DNA from: Glandiceps talaboti
Taxonomy: Eukaryota > Hemichordata > Enteropneusta > Spengelidae
Direction: 5' to 3'
Assembly: GCF_964340395.1 (NCBI RefSeq)
Contig: NC_135558.1
Location: 7,635,001 to 7,680,000, forward strand
Length of the DNA: 45,000 bases
Shown here: in pieces, positions 1 through 11,220 of the stretch
How positions within the stretch are numbered: the stretch's first letter is position 1
Layout of the letters: every line of letters begins with the position of its first letter
The notes under the pieces: generated by a model
What the model saw: only the letters and a program-made list of their open reading frames with translations
What the model was told of the DNA's origin: nothing
Databases searched by the model: none
Made by a program: the position numbers and the translations under genes

Positions 1-1140
1 CTGCGTATTGTTATGTCATAGCTAATGGGTCAGCAACACTGCATTGAACATATCCTGCAATCAAGGATGAGGAGGGGAATCCAACATCTCTTCACTGTTG
101 CTAAGCAACACACCTCAAATGAATAGGATCGTTGACATGATGATACCATGTACACATTAGGTATTGGTATAACTGTACACTTGTAAGAGATCCATCCAGC
201 AAGTCATTGATATATGTGTTAACTGACGTAACCAAAGTTTGTAGCATGACTCCATGATCTATATATGTATGATGTACATAAAGCATCTTTTTTTTTCCAA
301 TTTTAGATCAATTAAAACAACTGTGTGGTTCCGATAACACCCAATTTCATAATACATTGTACGGTGGGTGTGTATGATTTTTAAAAAATTTTGTAACTCA
401 TATTTTGGGGTCTGATTCAGGTTATGTTTTCAATTGTTTATCTAGAGCCCTTCCATATGGTCTTTGCACTATGGGTCACATGAGGCGATGACAAATTCAA
501 ATCACATTATTTCTTGTGTAACTTCGGAAATTTTTTCGATTATTCGATAATTTATTTGAATCACCTAAAAATAGTTTAAGGTAGGAACTAAAAAACTAGG
601 TTAGGACGTGTTACCAGAACCAAACAATTTTTGTTGGGAGGCCTTATCTTTCACAAGATGAACTCCTTAAATATACCTACATGAAGTACATGTACATGTG
701 CCATACTCTGTCTACTGTTACAATAGTTGCATGTTCTTCAGCGCTGGATTCATTTTAGCAAAAAAAATTTACATTGAAATAAATCACACTATGCTGTACT
801 GTAAGCCTTATCATACATGTACTTCTATATTCAGTTGTCGTGAAATGTCAACAGCAGTTGCATTGAATACGGCAGACCGACTGCATAAGTTATTTACAAG
901 TAGAGTCTACTTCCATTCTCCTTGCACGGTCTGTCTGACAATGTCCTAAATTGGCATTCTACCAAATTGTTCATGCAAGAAAATTAATTTCTTTTAAAAA
1001 GTACATAACAGGAAATCAAGTTTTTCAAATATTCATGACATATGGTCTGTATGAAATATACATGTACCTGAATTTCCTAGAGTATTATTAAGACTGAAAA
1101 AATATTGTCGATTTCGCTCCTGTAACTATAACTTAGCTGT
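1..1140. other. Intergenic, no gene seen
   Basis: AT-rich DNA without a supportable coding region. About 340-500 resembles about 12470-12620: both contain an 'ATTCAGGTTATGTTTTC...TTGTTT...CCATATGGTCT' series, so they are two copies of a dispersed repeat. Short open frames here lack codon structure and recognisable domains. Confidence 0.6.
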
Positions 1141-1153
1141 TAAGGTGATTACG

Positions 1154-1322
1154 GGAATATACACAATGGAGCTCGCAATATACACAGTAATGGAGTCCAC
1201 AATATACATGTAGTAATGGAGCCCGCAATATACACAGCAATGCAGCCTGCAATATACACAACAATGGAGCCTGCACTATACACAGCAAAAGAGCCTGCAA
1301 TATACACAGCAATGGAGCCCAT
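1154..1322. repeat. 24-bp minisatellite (GGAGCCYGCAATATACACAGCAAT)
   Basis: About seven imperfect copies of a unit close to atggagcctgcaatatacac agca. Because 24 is divisible by three, both strands stay open across the array and give pseudo-repeat peptides (MEPAIYTA on the plus strand). This is a by-product of period length, not evidence of a gene. Confidence 0.9.
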
Positions 1323-1576
1323 TATAATAGTCCTCAGTGAAACATACACTTGCAGTATCTTTGTACTCATATCAAAATTGGGATTTCCTTTGATTTATCC
1401 TCATTGTTATTTTCTTGTGTGTTTTTTCTTTTTCTTTTTTGTGGTTGTACTGTTCCATCATTTTGGACATTTCATCGTCCAACATGACCCTGTAGCAATC
1501 ACAGAACACTTCGATTTTGTTAGTATTGTAAATTTCAAGTGGCTAGACTTGATTAGTTAATTATGGATGGATTAAG

Positions 1577-1602
1577 ATTCAATTCAATTCAATTCAATTC
1601 AA
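1577..1602. repeat. (AATTC)n pentanucleotide microsatellite
   Basis: Five perfect AATTC units ending in AAAA. Confidence 0.9.
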
Positions 1603-2209
1603 AATACAAACGGTGCTTCACCTCTACCAAATTTCCCATATTCTATAAGCATTGTTCTATAATTCCAGCAAACCTCACCCACTTATTTGTAACAATTATC
1701 ATTTAGTTTACAACATGTACAATTAATGGGATATACATAGGAGTAGTTTATTTATTATTGTGACATACAACTCAAAGAATTGCCAAGCTCAGTCGACTTA
1801 TAAGTCACCACCCAGTCCAAATTACTTTATAGTACAAGAACAAGAAATAATACAAACTAAAGAGCCACAAGTATAAACTGGCAAGACAAATTTACTTATA
1901 TCTCAATTCTCACGGGTTATAAAATATCATTTCTATGAATTTTGCAAGTTGTTTTATTGGCCTTGAAAAAAGGTAACTTAGTGTTTCTTCCTGTGTCATG
2001 GCCTGCAAATTATCAAGAATAGAACTCAATATTGTTAGGTTATATGGGGTATAGTGGTAGTTTGATATGGTTGTGAACAGAGACATGGCTGCTAGGTGAT
2101 ATATATGTACATGTATTACATTTATACCATGCATGTGCAAAGTTGAACAAGAAATTTGGAAAATATACTCTGGTCGTTCTATGTCACGACAACATGCATC
2201 CATGTCACA
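1603..2209. other. Intergenic, nothing recognised
   Basis: AT-rich sequence with no supportable gene. A small minus-strand open frame at 1910-2203 has no recognisable motif and its composition matches its surroundings. Confidence 0.5.
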
Positions 2210-2460
2210 AAAATGTGTGTCTACGTCACTGGTTGTGCTGTGTTCGAAATATGAGTCAAAACGTTCAAAATTACCATTACTTTCTCTGATTTATTTTTAT
2301 ATTACTGTCGCTGGTATAATTATGTTATTTTCCAATATTTTTTTTCATTCAGCCTGAAAATAATCATGACCTAATGGTTGTCACTACTTGTCTATCGACT
2401 CATAGTGACAAAGCCCCTTAGGACACTCATATTTTCCTTGGCTGAACAAAGGAAAATGAT
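2210..2460. repeat. Dispersed repeat, copy 1
   Basis: Resembles 5140-5395 in order: TGGTTNTGCTGT, AAATATGA(A/G)T, CACTCAAAAT-like, a middle TATAATTA block, GCATTCAGC, then CCCTTAGG(A/T)CACT and CCTTG. Identity is moderate (by eye 60-70%). It is non-coding and probably an old transposon family. Confidence 0.55.
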
Positions 2461-2737
2461 GGGAAATAACATCTAATTGTACGTACACTTCCACAAAAAG
2501 ACAAGATGGTAAACTAGTGTATACTTACATATATATTGTGAATATAGAAATCACTACATACATGTATGCAGTATTCAATGAATGAACGTGTAAAATCAGA
2601 TACCACAGACTGTTTACAAAAATCAATGAATATGGATTCTTTGAAGATTTTACTTAACATTCTAACATTCAGGTACATTGCTCAATCTAGGGATGTAAGG
2701 TAAAGATTGTTTTTTCCTTGTGAGTCACCACACATTA

Positions 2738-2850
2738 AGAGCTAGGGGAACATCAAATTTTGGTACACCACTATAGACCTGAAATTGCTGTGTGTCAGTG
2801 ATATGTCAAATTGGCTTAGAGGGTACTGTCACATACAATTAATATCAGTC
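2738..2850. repeat. Dispersed repeat module (AAGAGCTAGGGGAA...CAAATTGGCTTAGAGGGTAC)
   Basis: The same module recurs at 4229-4418, where its second half is itself duplicated in tandem (4261-4344 and 4345-4418, starting GAAATT...TTCGC(A/G)CAGTGG). The two occurrences flank the tandem blocks and the SINE at 2880-3958. Confidence 0.75.
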
Positions 2851-2879
2851 TAGAAATGTATATTTGTAAGGTGAAAATA

Positions 2880-3210
2880 GTACCAATGGCATTGTAGCAC
2901 AACTGTATTTGGCTGTTGCTATGGGCGTGGTCTTTTTGCTAGGCATATTTGCATATTTTCAAAATCTTTAGTCACTTGCCTACCCTTCCCAGTTTTCATC
3001 TTTGCAATATAAACCATCATTTGGATGTTGCTATGGGCATGGTCTTGTTGCTAGGCATATTTAAATACATGTTTTGATTCTTCATTCACTTGCCTACATG
3101 TACCTGTTTCTGTTGTTATCCTTATAATCTGCATTATCACTTCACTGTTGCTATGGGCATGGCCATGGTTGCTAGGGTCAGTTGTGTCAAAATGTTTTGA
3201 ACAAAAATTG
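2880..3210. repeat. Three-copy tandem repeat, period about 112-120 bp
   Basis: The core TGTTGCTATGGGC(A/G)TGG followed by TTGCTAGG starts at 2914, 3026 and 3146. Each copy also carries CACTTGCCTAC-type sequence (twice) or its degenerate form. Non-coding. Confidence 0.85.
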
Positions 3211-3217
3211 CAGATAA

Positions 3218-3750
3218 CACCCCCCAGAAACATCCTACCAAGTTTCAGCCCCATTCCTGATAGAGATAAATTTTAGAGATAAATTTTTTGAACACAATTA
3301 GGATTTGTACATCTAATTTGCATAATATTGCCGATGGGATGATCATATTGTGACTACGTCTGCATGTACACACCCCTATACACAACCCCCATTAATTTTA
3401 TCCCAATCTGCTCAGTAGTTTTGAAATACAGATGTTTTACCAAAAAGACAACTTGAGCTCTAATTTGCATATCGCTGATGGGCTCATCACGTCATACACA
3501 ATCCTTAAACCACACAATCCTTAAACCGCACACCCCTAAGAACACTCCCACTAAGTTTCAGTCAAATCTGTTGAGTAGTTTTGGAATTATAGATTTTTGA
3601 CCAAAAAGACACACTTTTAGCCCTAATCTGCATATCACTGATGAGATTATCATATCAAAAATATATCTTAATCTAAATACCTCTTAGAATGTTCCCACCA
3701 AATCTCAGTTACATCTGCTTAGTAATTTTGGAATTTTAGACTTTTGTCCA
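3218..3750. repeat. About four tandem copies of a roughly 150-bp repeat
   Basis: Recurring order: CC(A/T)A(C/G)(C/T)AAGTTTCAG, ATCTGCTCAGTAGTTTTGGA, TAGATTTTTGACCAAAAAGA, then CTAATTTGCATATCGCTGAT. Copies run at about 3218-3350, 3370-3490, 3530-3656 and 3690-3750, the last one truncated. Degenerate and non-coding. Confidence 0.85.
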
Positions 3751-3757
3751 GTAAGGA

Positions 3758-3958
3758 CCACCCTCATGGGTTCAGTATTAATGGAGGAGGAAACCAAAGT
3801 ACCCGGGGAAAAACCTGTGCTGTTCGGTAGGATCAAACTGAATGACACTCTTCTCACTTACAGTGTGGTAAATTTAATCAAAGCCTGAATGGGGTTCGAA
3901 CCCCGACTGTAGTGGTAAGAGCCAATTGGTTTAACCACTCGGCCACTCGGCCACCGAC
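3758..3958 (-). mobile_element. tRNA-derived SINE (minus strand)
   Basis: Read on the minus strand from about 3958: GTCGGTGGCCGAGTGGCCGA then GTGGTTAAACC, followed at about 3904-3892 by GGGGTTCGAACCCC. These match the RNA polymerase III A box (TGGCCGAGTGG) and B box (GGTTCGAACCC) of a Ser/Leu-type tRNA at the usual spacing. The A-box half is duplicated (CCGAGTGG twice). The anticodon arm is not tRNA-like, so this is not a functional tRNA gene. Downstream body sequence includes a TTTCCCCGGGTACTTTGGTTT block, which looks like a conserved SINE body, but I cannot name the family. Confidence 0.8.
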
Positions 3959-4034
3959 AACCCTGTCCCTGATGCGATCATTTTCATTTGAACGATTTCC
4001 CATCTGCACGCCCTAAGTAATGTCCCAACCAAAA

Positions 4035-4171
<137 letters not shown>

Positions 4172-4783
4172 TTCACCATGCCTATAGCACTAATGAACCA
4201 GGTTTTCTTACGAGTTAACCTCGCAGTAAAGAGCTAGGGGAAACACCAAATTTGGTCACAAGAAATTATTTCGCACAGTGGTGCATCAAATTGGCTTAGA
4301 GGGTACATGTACTATCAGATACACTTTTCAATCAAACGTATTATAGAAATTGCTTCGCGCAGTGGTGTGTCAAATTGACTTAGACGGTACTGTCAGGTAC
4401 ACTGTTCAATCATATAATGTGTTAATGGTAAAACCTATATTGCATCTGTTAGAAATACAATGAGGTAGGGTGAAGTTGTCAAAATGATTGTGAATGTAGC
4501 ACTCAGTCGTAAGATTCATGCATTATCACATTGAAGTCTATAGGTGTAAATTGAATTCTATAACACCCTGTATGATTACAACTACACACTACTCAATCTA
4601 AAGTGAGAAATCAGAGCCCCATGTGTATATTGTCAGATAAATTATGTACTGACACTCTTTTTAAATCAATATTTGTTATCTCTGTCAATCTACGTACTAT
4701 AGCAGAATCAAACTATATTTTTAACAAGAATATATGTTCATGGACTCTGGGTTCATAGTATCTAACTACTCACAGTCAAGAAA

Positions 4784-5098
4784 TGTGTAGAACTTGGCTT
4801 GTGTGCAGTATAATATATAATATTATCTACATGATATAGAATTTGAAACAAGTTTCAAATGAAAATTTCTACTCACGGAGTCAAAACATTTCTTGGAGGC
4901 GATTCCCAAATTTTAGCTGTCATCTCATCAGCATCGTCAGTTATATGTTACTACAATGGATATTATGATGCCGACAAGCATCAGAAATAATTTGGGATTT
5001 ACTTCTAAGAAATTGTGTGACTCTGGGTAGAAATTTTTTCATATGAAACTTGCATTTATATTTATTATACCGCACACAAGCCAAGTTTCACACATTCA
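4784..5098. mobile_element. Foldback (palindromic) MITE-like element
   Basis: Inverted arms: ATGTGTAGAACTTGGCTTGT near 4787 pairs with the inverse of ACAAGCCAAGTTTCACACAT at about 5075-5094. Inner arms GTTTCAAATGAAAATTTCTA (4851) and TAGAAATTTTTTCATATGAAAC (about 5029) also pair. The centre is about 60 unpaired bases. The inner-arm block (AAATTTCTACTCACAGAGTC...AAATTTCTTGGA) recurs at 19940-20060 and 34200-34300. Confidence 0.8.
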
Positions 5099-5139
5099 AA
5101 CAGAAAATATAGGATCTATATCCTGGGTTTTCTATATCC

Positions 5140-5395
5140 CTGCAACGAGTGTCTAGTTATTGGTTTTGCTGTCCTCAAAATATGAATGTCAGAACACTCA
5201 AAATCGTGACTGTTTGCCAAATTTCCATGAATCACGGTAGGGTAACTATAAGTATAATTACACTATTCCTCATTGATAGTTTTCTGCATTCAGCTACATG
5301 TACAATTGTAATAATATATTGTAAAGGTTATGTTCTTACGAGTCAAAGATGAGAAGAAGCCAGGTCCCTTAGGTCACTTCTGTGTTCCTTGCCTT
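5140..5395. repeat. Dispersed repeat, copy 2
   Basis: Partner of 2210-2460. The small open frame inside (5149-5352) is not supported as coding. Confidence 0.55.
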
Positions 5396-5399
5396 AAAG

Positions 5400-7205
5400 G
5401 TACACAAGCTGTAACTGTAGGGGGTATTATTTTATAAATCAGAAAACCAACAATGTATTCGCTGAAAATTGTTAATATACAAATATAGGCAATAATCAGA
5501 CACTATACACGTCAATCAGATGTCTGTTTTTTATCTACAAGTGTATAAATAATATAGCAATAAGTTGAAATTGTGATTCATTGGGCTTCTGATTTTTTGG
5601 TGCAAACTAAAAAAATCAAATTTGATTAGATGTATTGCACCATACTATGTGACCTGTTATATAAAAATGTTACCCACACATGATTCAATACTGTGTACAA
5701 TACTTGGATTAAAATCATTATCTAACAAAACAAACTGTTACCAAAAATGTTCCACTTGTACAAATGTAGCTAGTACATGTACATACATTTTATATTAAAC
5801 AACACTTAACAATATTGGAAAATAACTACACAAATCAGGAACAATTCAAATTTATTTCTTGTCCTTGGGCCTTGATAACAAACATCTCACACAACTGACA
5901 ATTCTGCTAGTGAGAATTTATTCATTTTGAATAAATCATAAAAGCTTGGATTTTTGAAACACTATGCTCACGACGCAACACACAGCCTGGGGAAAAAAAA
6001 TAAAGTTTGGACAAACACAGAGTTTACCAAATCTATCAAACAGATTTAAGATCAATACATTAAATGGTTATATGTACGTACAATTAAAGGGAATTATCCT
6101 CTATAAATTTCAGTAGGAACAGTTGCCATTAATAAACAACTGCGTAAACCTCCACCAAGATGTACCAGACATACATGTATGCATGTAGTATTAAAAGCTA
6201 CCAAATTCCACCAATCACAACAGACATCAGAAAGTACCTATTCTTCCCCAGAACTATCACAATTTACCACCAGACATACTGTGTAAGTTACACTTACAAT
6301 AGATTCCCTTGAAGCTTTCAAGTTACAAGTGGCATCACAATTCAACAAACAATAATGTAATAATTATTTATCTATTTATTTATTTATTTTCAATTTACAT
6401 TACTGTATAAGTCACACATCACTTTTCCACTCATGAGCAATATTTTCAGTATATGTGTGGACAGTCATATAAGGAGAAGATGCTATAGCTAACTTCTTGA
6501 AAATATATTTCAGAAATTTCAATTGAAACAAATATATATAAAATTATATACATTATATACATCATTAGTCAACACAAATTATCAGAAACAATAGATAAAA
6601 TAAACCTAACATTGACAGCAACTTAAATATTGACAATCAACAAAATATAAAAACATGTAGTCTCATTTTAACCATACTCACATCGCTGGGGGATTTGCTA
6701 CAAGACTAGTCTGGGGAGACCACATTCCAACTACCCTACACCGGAAGTTACATAGCACATTTCTTCCAAGTCATGAAAAATGGGCTTACAAGGCCTGTTT
6801 GTAGTAATTAAGATGTACATGTATAACAGTTGCTTGAGAAGAGATAAACTGTCATGAAAGACCAATTAAAATCGTTCAGTCTGCAATGTTGGACGTGAGG
6901 TATTCCCCAGCATGCACTGCTCTAGGGGCTAATTCTTGCACGGGTCAGTTAGAATTCAGTTTCCCCAACTTCTCGCTTGGGGAGGTCTTGTAGGCAGAGC
7001 CCTAGTGGTGAGAGTCTGGGTAACTGAGACCAAAAAACATGAGGTATATATACATGTATGCTCCTCTATAACTAAACAACTGAATGTATTATAGGAGGTA
7101 AAATAAATTTTGCTGACAGGAAATTGTATCTCTCTATTGGGACTCTGAAGTAGCTTTTAAAGTACAGTGCTTGGAGGCATGGCAGACAGATCAAAGGAAA
7201 TGGTA
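5400..7205. other. Intergenic, nothing coding recognised
   Basis: AT-rich. A (TTTA)n tract lies at 6366-6388. Between about 6690 and 7030 there are loose inverted matches (CTACAAGACTAGTCTGGGGA against TCTTGTAGGCAGAG) that suggest another decayed foldback element, too weak to delimit. Confidence 0.5.
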
Positions 7206-7208
7206 CAT

Positions 7209-7290
7209 CTTCACGCACATATGCACGCACTCACACATACACATACATGTACACACACACGTACATGCACACACACATATGGAATGCACA

Positions 7291-7352
<62 letters not shown>
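7209..7352. repeat. (CA)n-rich microsatellite
   Basis: Imperfect CA/ACATAC repeats followed by about 29 perfect CA units (about 7295-7352). All overlapping open frames are repeat artefacts. Confidence 0.97.
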
Positions 7353-7354
<2 letters not shown>

Positions 7355-7882
7355 CCTATAACACTACTGAACGTCAGTTCAGTTGTGCTAAAAATGAATA
7401 ATGATAAAAAATACACCAACATGAGATGTTAAGTCTTTTAAAACCATGTTCCACTTGTCAAATCAAAAACATAGGCATTGCATTAATTCACTAGATTCCC
7501 ACAGTCTGCAGTTTAAAAAACGTCTAGATAAGTATGCCAATTTACAATGTATATTCTATACAAGTATATGTATATAGTTTATGTAACAAGAACATAAACC
7601 AGTAACTGATCAAGATGACAAATGATATCATATGCTATAGAACTGTAACAAGTACATGTATCAGATGTCATTCTCTTTATTCATAACACAATCTGGCAAT
7701 AAAATGGACCTGTTTTCTACTTTGATCTCTATATTTGATAGTGCGTCTTCGTTACACTATATGAATACTGATACAGGATTTATTGGAACGGAGACTGTAA
7801 GTCTTTGTAGGACAATGTACTTCTCCATATAGATCCTACAGAAATAATGTGATGTTGTGTGTGAAGGTACAATGTATACATG

Positions 7883-7886
<4 letters not shown>

Positions 7887-7936
<50 letters not shown>

Positions 7937-8560
7937 TGTGTGTGTATGTATGTGTGTATGTGTGTATATGTACAAATTACAATACATGTATGTATGTATG
8001 TATGTATGTATGTATGTATGTATGTATGTATGTATGTATGTATGTATGTATGTATGTATGTGTGTATGTACATGTATGTATGTATGTATGCATGTATGCA
8101 TGTATGTATGTATGTATGTATGTATGTATGTATGTATGTATATATGTATGTATGTATGTATGTATGTGTGTGTATGTATGTGTGTGTATGTATGTATGTA
8201 TGTATGTATGTATGTACATGTATGTATGTATGTATGTATGTATGTATGTATGTATGTATGTATGTATGTATGTATGTATGTATGTTGTATGTATGTGTGT
8301 GTATGTATGTGTGTGTATTTACGTATGTATGTATGTATGTATGTATGTATGTATGTATGTATGTATGTATGTATGTATGTATGTATGTATGTATGTATGT
8401 ATGTATGTATGTATGTATGTATGTATGTTGGTAATTACAAATGTAGGTAGGTTAGGTACTTGTAGAGTGGGAGGGTATGTGTGTAGGTAGGTAGCAATTA
8501 AGGTACATGTAAGCACCAGGGTATACTGTAGGCAGGTAGGTAGGTACATGTAGGTAGGTA
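7887..8560. repeat. (TG)n then (TATG)n block ending in (TAGG)n
   Basis: About 24 TG units (7887-7945), then roughly 440 bases of TATG with scattered TG, ACATG, GCATG and GTTG interruptions (7984-8427), then TAGG-rich sequence to about 8560. A four-base repeat lacking stops keeps all three frames of a strand open, which explains the long Tyr-Val-Cys-Met and Ile-His-Thr-Tyr reading frames. Confidence 0.97.
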
Positions 8561-9050
8561 ACCATGGTAAAAGCCAACCACATCTTTGGGTAGGCCAATA
8601 ACAGATAAATCAAAACAATATTGCACTTTTTATCCTATTTTCCATTTATTATTGAATGATTCCTTGGGGTATGGATTATGAGGCCGCGAGTATAAATTTG
8701 TTGATAATACCTTTATAAATAATGCATGTAGAAAATCAGAGAATAATTCGTAGAAGAAACATTTAGGCTCTAAAGATGTTGGGTGCTGTTGGGTAAAACT
8801 TGTTACACTAAATTTTAATCTATATACATGTATAATATCCCATCTGCTATGTGTTCATCACTGTACACCACCAGCCTCTTTTATGGCACCGTCTAAAACG
8901 AGCCACCAATATTCTCGTTATTTCGCAGTGTCACGAAAGAAATAACAGCTCTGGTTTGCGAGAATGCTATCTGTAGTGAAAGACTCCTAACTAATATTAA
9001 GGGTAACACTGATTGATGTGAACTACATGTATACATTTATATATAGTACA
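8561..9050. other. Intergenic, nothing recognised
   Basis: No gene or repeat that I can support. Confidence 0.5.
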
Positions 9051-11220
9051 CTTGGACATGAAGCACTTTGCCGATGGTAAAGTGAACCCTAGTTAGTGAA
9101 CTACAGTACTGTCGACACAAAGCACTTTGTAAGGTTAACTCTAGTTAAACGGTGTAGCAAACTACTGTAACAGTACTGTTGACAGGAAGTACTTTGTAAG
9201 GTTAACTCTAGTTAAACGGTGTAGCAAACTACAGTACTATCGACAGGAAGTACTTTGTAAGGTTAACTCTAGTTAAACGGTGTAGCAAACTACAGTACTA
9301 TCGACAGGAAGTACTTTGTAAGGTTAACTCTAGTTAAACGGTGTAGCAAACTACAGTACTGTTGACAGGAAGCACTTTGTAAGGTTAACTCTAGTTAAAC
9401 GGTGTAGTGAACTACAGTACTGTGGACAGGAAGTACTTTGTAAGGTTAACTCTAGTTAAACGGTGTAGTGAACTACAGTACTGTTGACAGGAAGCACTTT
9501 GTAAGGTTAACTCTAGTTAAACGGTGTAGTGAACTACAGTACTGTTGACAGGAAGTACTTTGTAAGGTTAACTCTAGTTAAACGGTGTAGTGAACTACAG
9601 TAATGTGGACAGGAAGTACTTTGTAAGGTTAACTCTAGTTAAACGGTGTAGTGAACTACAGTACTGTTGACAGGAAGTACTTTGTAAGGTTAACTCTAGT
9701 TAAACGGTGTAGTGAACTACAGTACTGTGGACAGGAAGTACTTTGTAAGGTTAACTCTAGTTAAACGGTGTAGTGAACTACAATACTGTGGACAGGAAGT
9801 ACTTTGTAAGGTTAACTCTAGTTAAACGGTGTAGTGAACTACAGTACTGTGGACAGGAAGTACTTTGTAAGGTTAACTCTAGTTAAACGGTGTAGTGAAC
9901 TACAGTACTGTCAACACAAAGCACTTTGTAAGGTTAACTCTAGTTAAACGGTGTAGTGAACTACAGTACTGTTGACAGGAAGTACTTTGTAAGGTTAACT
10001 CTAGTTAAACGGTGTAGCAAACTACAGTACTATCGACAGGAAGTACTTTGTAAGGTTAACTCTAGTTAAACGGTGTAGCAAACTACAGTACTGTTGACAG
10101 GAAGCACTTTGTAAGGTTAACTCTAGTTAAACGGTGTAGTGAACTACAGTACTGTTGACAGGAAGTACTTTGTAAGGTTAACTCTAGTTAAACGGTGTAG
10201 CAAACTACAGTACTGTTGACAGGAAGCACTTTGTAAGGTTATTTCTAGTTAAACGGTGTAGTGAACTACAGTACTGTTGACAGGAAGTACTTTGTAAGGT
10301 TAACTCTAGTTAGTGAACTACAGTACTGTCGACACAAAGCACTTTGTAAGGTTAACTCTAGTTAAACGGTGTAGTGAACTACAGTACTGTTGACAGGAAG
10401 TACTTTGTAAGGTTAACTCTAGTTAAACGGTGTAGCAAACTACAGTACTATCGACAGGAAGTACTTTGTAAGGTTAACTCTAGTTAAACGGTGTAGTGAA
10501 CTACAGTACTGTTGACAGGAAGTACTTTGTAAGGTTAACTCTAGTTAAACGGTGTAGTGAACTACAGTACTGTTGACAGGAAGTACTTTGTAAGGTTAAC
10601 TCTAGTTAAACGGTGTAGTGAACTACAGTACTGTTGCCAGGAAGTACTTTGTAAGGTTAACTCTAGTTAAACGGTGTAGTGAACTACAGTACTGTTGACA
10701 GGAAGCACTTTGTAAGGTTAACTCTAGTTAAACGGTGTAGTGAACTACAGTACTGTTGACAGGAAGTACTTTGTAAGGTTAACTCTAGTTAAACGGTGTA
10801 GTGAACTACAGTACTATCGACAGGAAGCACTTTGTAAGGTTAACTCTAGTTAAAGTTAACGGTGTAGTGAACTACAGTACTATCGACAGGAAGCACTTTG
10901 TAAGGTTAACTCTAGTTAAAGTTAACGGTGTAGTGAACTACAGTACTATCGACAGGAAGCACTTTGTAAGGTTAACTCTAGTTAGTGAACTACAGTAGTG
11001 TCAACACGAAGCCCTTTCATAAGGTTAATTCTGATTGGTTAGTGAACTACAATGCATGTACATTTAGACATGAAGCACTTTGTAAAGTTAACTCTGGTTG
11101 GTTAGTGAACTACATTCCATTAGACATGAAGCTTAAGTGAACACTGATTGGTTAGTGAACTACATGTGTCCATTACAGGATAGTCAAAACATTTTGTAAG
11201 GTTCACTCTGATTGGTTAGT
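9051..11220. repeat. 61-bp minisatellite, about 31 regular units plus diverged flanking units
   Basis: Unit: gtgaactacagtactgttga, caggaagtactttgtaaggt, taactctagttaaacggtgt, a. Units differ mainly at three places: GTGAAC/GCAAAC, CTGTTGACAGG/CTATCGACAGG, and AAGTACTT/AAGCACTT. Shorter units lacking AAACGGTGTA occur near 9095, 10310 and 10981. Two 66-bp units with an added GTTAA sit at about 10850-10930. Decayed units with GATTGGTTAGTGAACTAC continue to about 11220. The open frame at 10801-10998 exists only because 66 bases keep phase. Confidence 0.97.

Noticed and set aside
1149-1560. MEPAIYTA-type repeat peptide
   Set aside because: Product of a 24-bp minisatellite; it continues into low-complexity sequence without motifs.
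3890-3958. Functional tRNA-Ser/Leu gene
   Set aside because: A and B boxes are present, but there is no acceptor stem pairing or anticodon arm and the A-box half is duplicated; it is a SINE head.
7849-8490. Long reading frames of repeating Tyr-Val-Cys-Met (up to 213 codons) and the reverse-strand His-Thr-Tyr-Ile frames
   Set aside because: They translate a stop-free tetranucleotide repeat; all three frames of each strand are open.
10801-10998. Repeat protein with MNYSTIDRKHFVRLTLVKV units
   Set aside because: Open only where the minisatellite period changes from 61 to 66 bases; neighbouring units are out of frame.
9051-11220. CRISPR-like array
   Set aside because: Repeats are directly contiguous without unique spacers and the DNA is eukaryotic.
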